Both the position numbers and the translations under genes were made by a program. DNA of 12,653 nt from the NCBI GenBank assembly GCA_964569815.1, contig CAZMUN010000031.1:1-12653 (forward strand), in the 5' to 3' direction. The notes under the pieces were generated by a model that saw only the letters and a program-made list of their open reading frames with translations, was not told the origin of the DNA and did not search any database. Positions 11,423 through 12,653 of this stretch are shown one piece after another; positions within the stretch are counted from its first letter, which is position 1, and the number at the start of each line of letters is the position of its first letter. The DNA comes from CAZMUN01 sp964569815. Its GTDB lineage: Archaea; Iainarchaeota; Iainarchaeia; Iainarchaeales; GCA-2688035.

Positions 11423-12574
11423 TTGATTCAAGACAGGGTGAAAGCTGCAGGCAAGGAAATCGTTTTGGTTGGAACAGCCCATGTGAGCAGGGAAAGCATT
11501 GAGCTTGTAAAAGAAACCATTGAAAAGGAAAAGCCCGATGTTGTCGGCGTGGAATTGGACATTCAAAGGCTTTACCAGCTAAAACAGGGAAGAAAATGGA
11601 GCCAAATGGATTTGGGGCAGGTTATAAGGGAAGACAAGGCACACCTTTTCCTTTTGAACATTCTTTTGTCAAATTTGCAGAGGCAAATCGGCCAAGGCTT
11701 TGGAGTAAGGCCTGGCTCTGAAATGCTTCAGGCAGTCAAAATCGCTTCTGAGAAAAAGCTCCCTGTTGCACTGCTGGATCGGGACGTAGGAATCACGCTT
11801 AAGCGCGCTTTGAACAGGACCAGCCTCAAAGAAAAGCTCAAGCTGGGATACAGCATTTTGGGCGGATTCTTGGGCATGGGAGAAAAGCTTGACCAAAACA
11901 CAATAGAACAGCTTAAGAAAAAAGACGTTTTGAATGCATTAATGCAGCAGCTTGCAAAAGAAATGCCCTCAGTTAAGGAGGTTTTGGTGGATGAAAGGGA
12001 CATCTTTATTGCGAACAGGGTAATGCAGACCCGTGGAAAAAAAATAGTGGCAGTTGTTGGGGCAGGGCATGTTGAGGGAATAAAGAAATATTTGGACAAG
12101 CCAAGAAATCTTGCTCCACTGCTGAGCGTTAAGAAAAAAAGAAGCGTGTTTTCCCTGCTGAAATACTTGATTCCGTTGGCTGTTGCAGGCCTCATAGGAT
12201 ACGGGCTTTACACAAAAGGAAGCGCGATTGCATTGAACCTGCTTTTGGCATGGTTCCTTATAAACGGCGTTCTTTCCGCCTTGGGAGCAGCCCTTGCAAG
12301 GGCACACCCTTTATCTGTTTTAACTGCCTTTCTTGCAGCCCCTTTCACTTCACTGCATCCAGCTCTTGCCGCAGGATGGTTTGCAGGACTGGTGGAATTG
12401 AAAATGAGAAGCCCAAAAGTAGCCGATTTTGAAAAACTGCCTGAATTAAGCGATGTGAAAGGAATCGCATCAAACAGGGTTACACGCGTCTTGCTTGTGA
12501 CAGCGTTCGCAAACATTGGTTCAACGGTTGGAACAGTGATAGCGCTTCCATACATTGCAAGCCTCTTGCTTTAA
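11423..12574 (+). CDS. TraB/PrgY family membrane protein
   Basis: A 383-residue protein of the TraB family, named for a pheromone-shutdown protein of enterococcal plasmids and widespread in archaea. The N-terminal soluble domain has the family motifs VGTAHVSRESIELV at 16-29, VVGVELDIQRL at 40-50, LLDRDVG near 116, VDERD near 190 and VVGAGHVEGIKKYL near 213. These give the conserved His, Glu and Asp residues of the putative metal-dependent hydrolase fold. From about residue 240 the chain is hydrophobic, with roughly four membrane helices (for example LIPLAVAGLIGYGLY and a last one ending VIALPYIASLLL). The start is TTG 11423 (or GTG 11438); an in-frame TGA at 11420 blocks anything longer. Function in archaea is not established. 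Confidence 0.9.
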   Translation: MIQDRVKAAGKEIVLVGTAHVSRESIELVKETIEKEKPDVVGVELDIQRLYQLKQGRKWSQMDLGQVIREDKAHLFLLNILLSNLQRQIGQGFGVRPGSEMLQAVKIASEKKLPVALLDRDVGITLKRALNRTSLKEKLKLGYSILGGFLGMGEKLDQNTIEQLKKKDVLNALMQQLAKEMPSVKEVLVDERDIFIANRVMQTRGKKIVAVVGAGHVEGIKKYLDKPRNLAPLLSVKKKRSVFSLLKYLIPLAVAGLIGYGLYTKGSAIALNLLLAWFLINGVLSALGAALARAHPLSVLTAFLAAPFTSLHPALAAGWFAGLVELKMRSPKVADFEKLPELSDVKGIASNRVTRVLLVTAFANIGSTVGTVIALPYIASLLL

Positions 12575-12652
12575 CTATTCCACTTTTGTGCCAGGGCCAA
12601 CGCTTTCGTCAACCGAAAGAAGCTTGTAGTTGCCTTCCGTGCTTTTGGCTGC
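12575..12652 (-). CDS. C-terminal end of an unidentified gene
   Basis: The last 25 codons of a minus-strand gene enter from the right edge, ending with TAG at 12577-12575. The tail reads TEGNYKLLSVDESVGPGTKVE at its end. It abuts the TraB stop with no gap, in line with the compact convergent arrangements elsewhere. Too little is present to assign a family. Confidence 0.6.
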   Translation of the reverse strand, partial: AAKSTEGNYKLLSVDESVGPGTKVE

Positions 12653-12653
12653 C

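Overview
The window reads as a stretch of archaeal chromosome. Evidence: a diphthine synthase (diphthamide is not made in bacteria), an archaeal-type gamma/delta/alpha pyruvate:ferredoxin oxidoreductase gene order, a DUF357 gene, an SbcD/Mre11-related archaeal phosphoesterase, a tRNA-Pro interrupted by an intron with a bulge-helix-bulge splice motif and lacking an encoded CCA, and TATA-like boxes centred about 25-30 bases before many start codons, as expected for leaderless archaeal transcripts. Gene packing is very tight: 4-base overlaps, shared stop codons, and gaps of 0-150 bases. Proteins are short and lysine-rich, and a 100-base sample (8041-8140) is 42% GC. A DPANN-type archaeon (Diapherotrites/Micrarchaeota-like) is my best guess, but I cannot prove the lineage from the sequence alone.

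Layout. 1-1038 (minus): porC-porD-porA, pyruvate oxidation to acetyl-CoA with ferredoxin reduction; porA runs off the left edge. 1102-1374 (plus): acylphosphatase. 1371-2991 (minus): a membrane-anchored protein of unknown function, DUF357, and diphthine synthase. 3018-4670 (minus): one polypeptide fusing a PfkB-family sugar kinase to a NagB-type glucosamine-6-phosphate deaminase. Divergent from it, 4727-6579 (plus): a PIG-L/LmbE deacetylase overlapping a GT4 glycosyltransferase. 6533-7681 (minus): an (alpha/alpha)6 glycoside hydrolase overlapping the tail of the glycosyltransferase. 7738-8469 (plus): metallophosphoesterase. 8574-8708: tRNA-Pro(CGG) with intron. 8764/8863-10458 (plus): CTP synthase with an in-frame stop in its apparent N-terminal extension. 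10496-11182 (plus): kinase-like protein. 11179-11352 (minus): Trm112-like zinc protein. 11423-12574 (plus): TraB-family membrane protein. 12575-12652 (minus): tail of an unknown gene.

How the genes may work together. The central block, 3018-7681, is a carbohydrate cluster. Deacetylase, kinase and deaminase together could turn N-acetylglucosamine into fructose-6-phosphate, with the last two steps on one chain. The glycosyltransferase and glycoside hydrolase suggest glycan or storage-sugar turnover nearby. The rest is housekeeping: pyruvate oxidation, translation-factor modification, nucleotide synthesis and tRNA.

The most notable points are the kinase-deaminase fusion, a GC-rich in-frame insertion inside the deacetylase, the in-frame TAA before the CTP synthase core, and AT-rich TATA-like elements lying at or near the midpoint between divergent genes. 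I see no CRISPR array, insertion sequence, integrase or phage gene, and no unexplained gene-free stretch longer than 300 bases.
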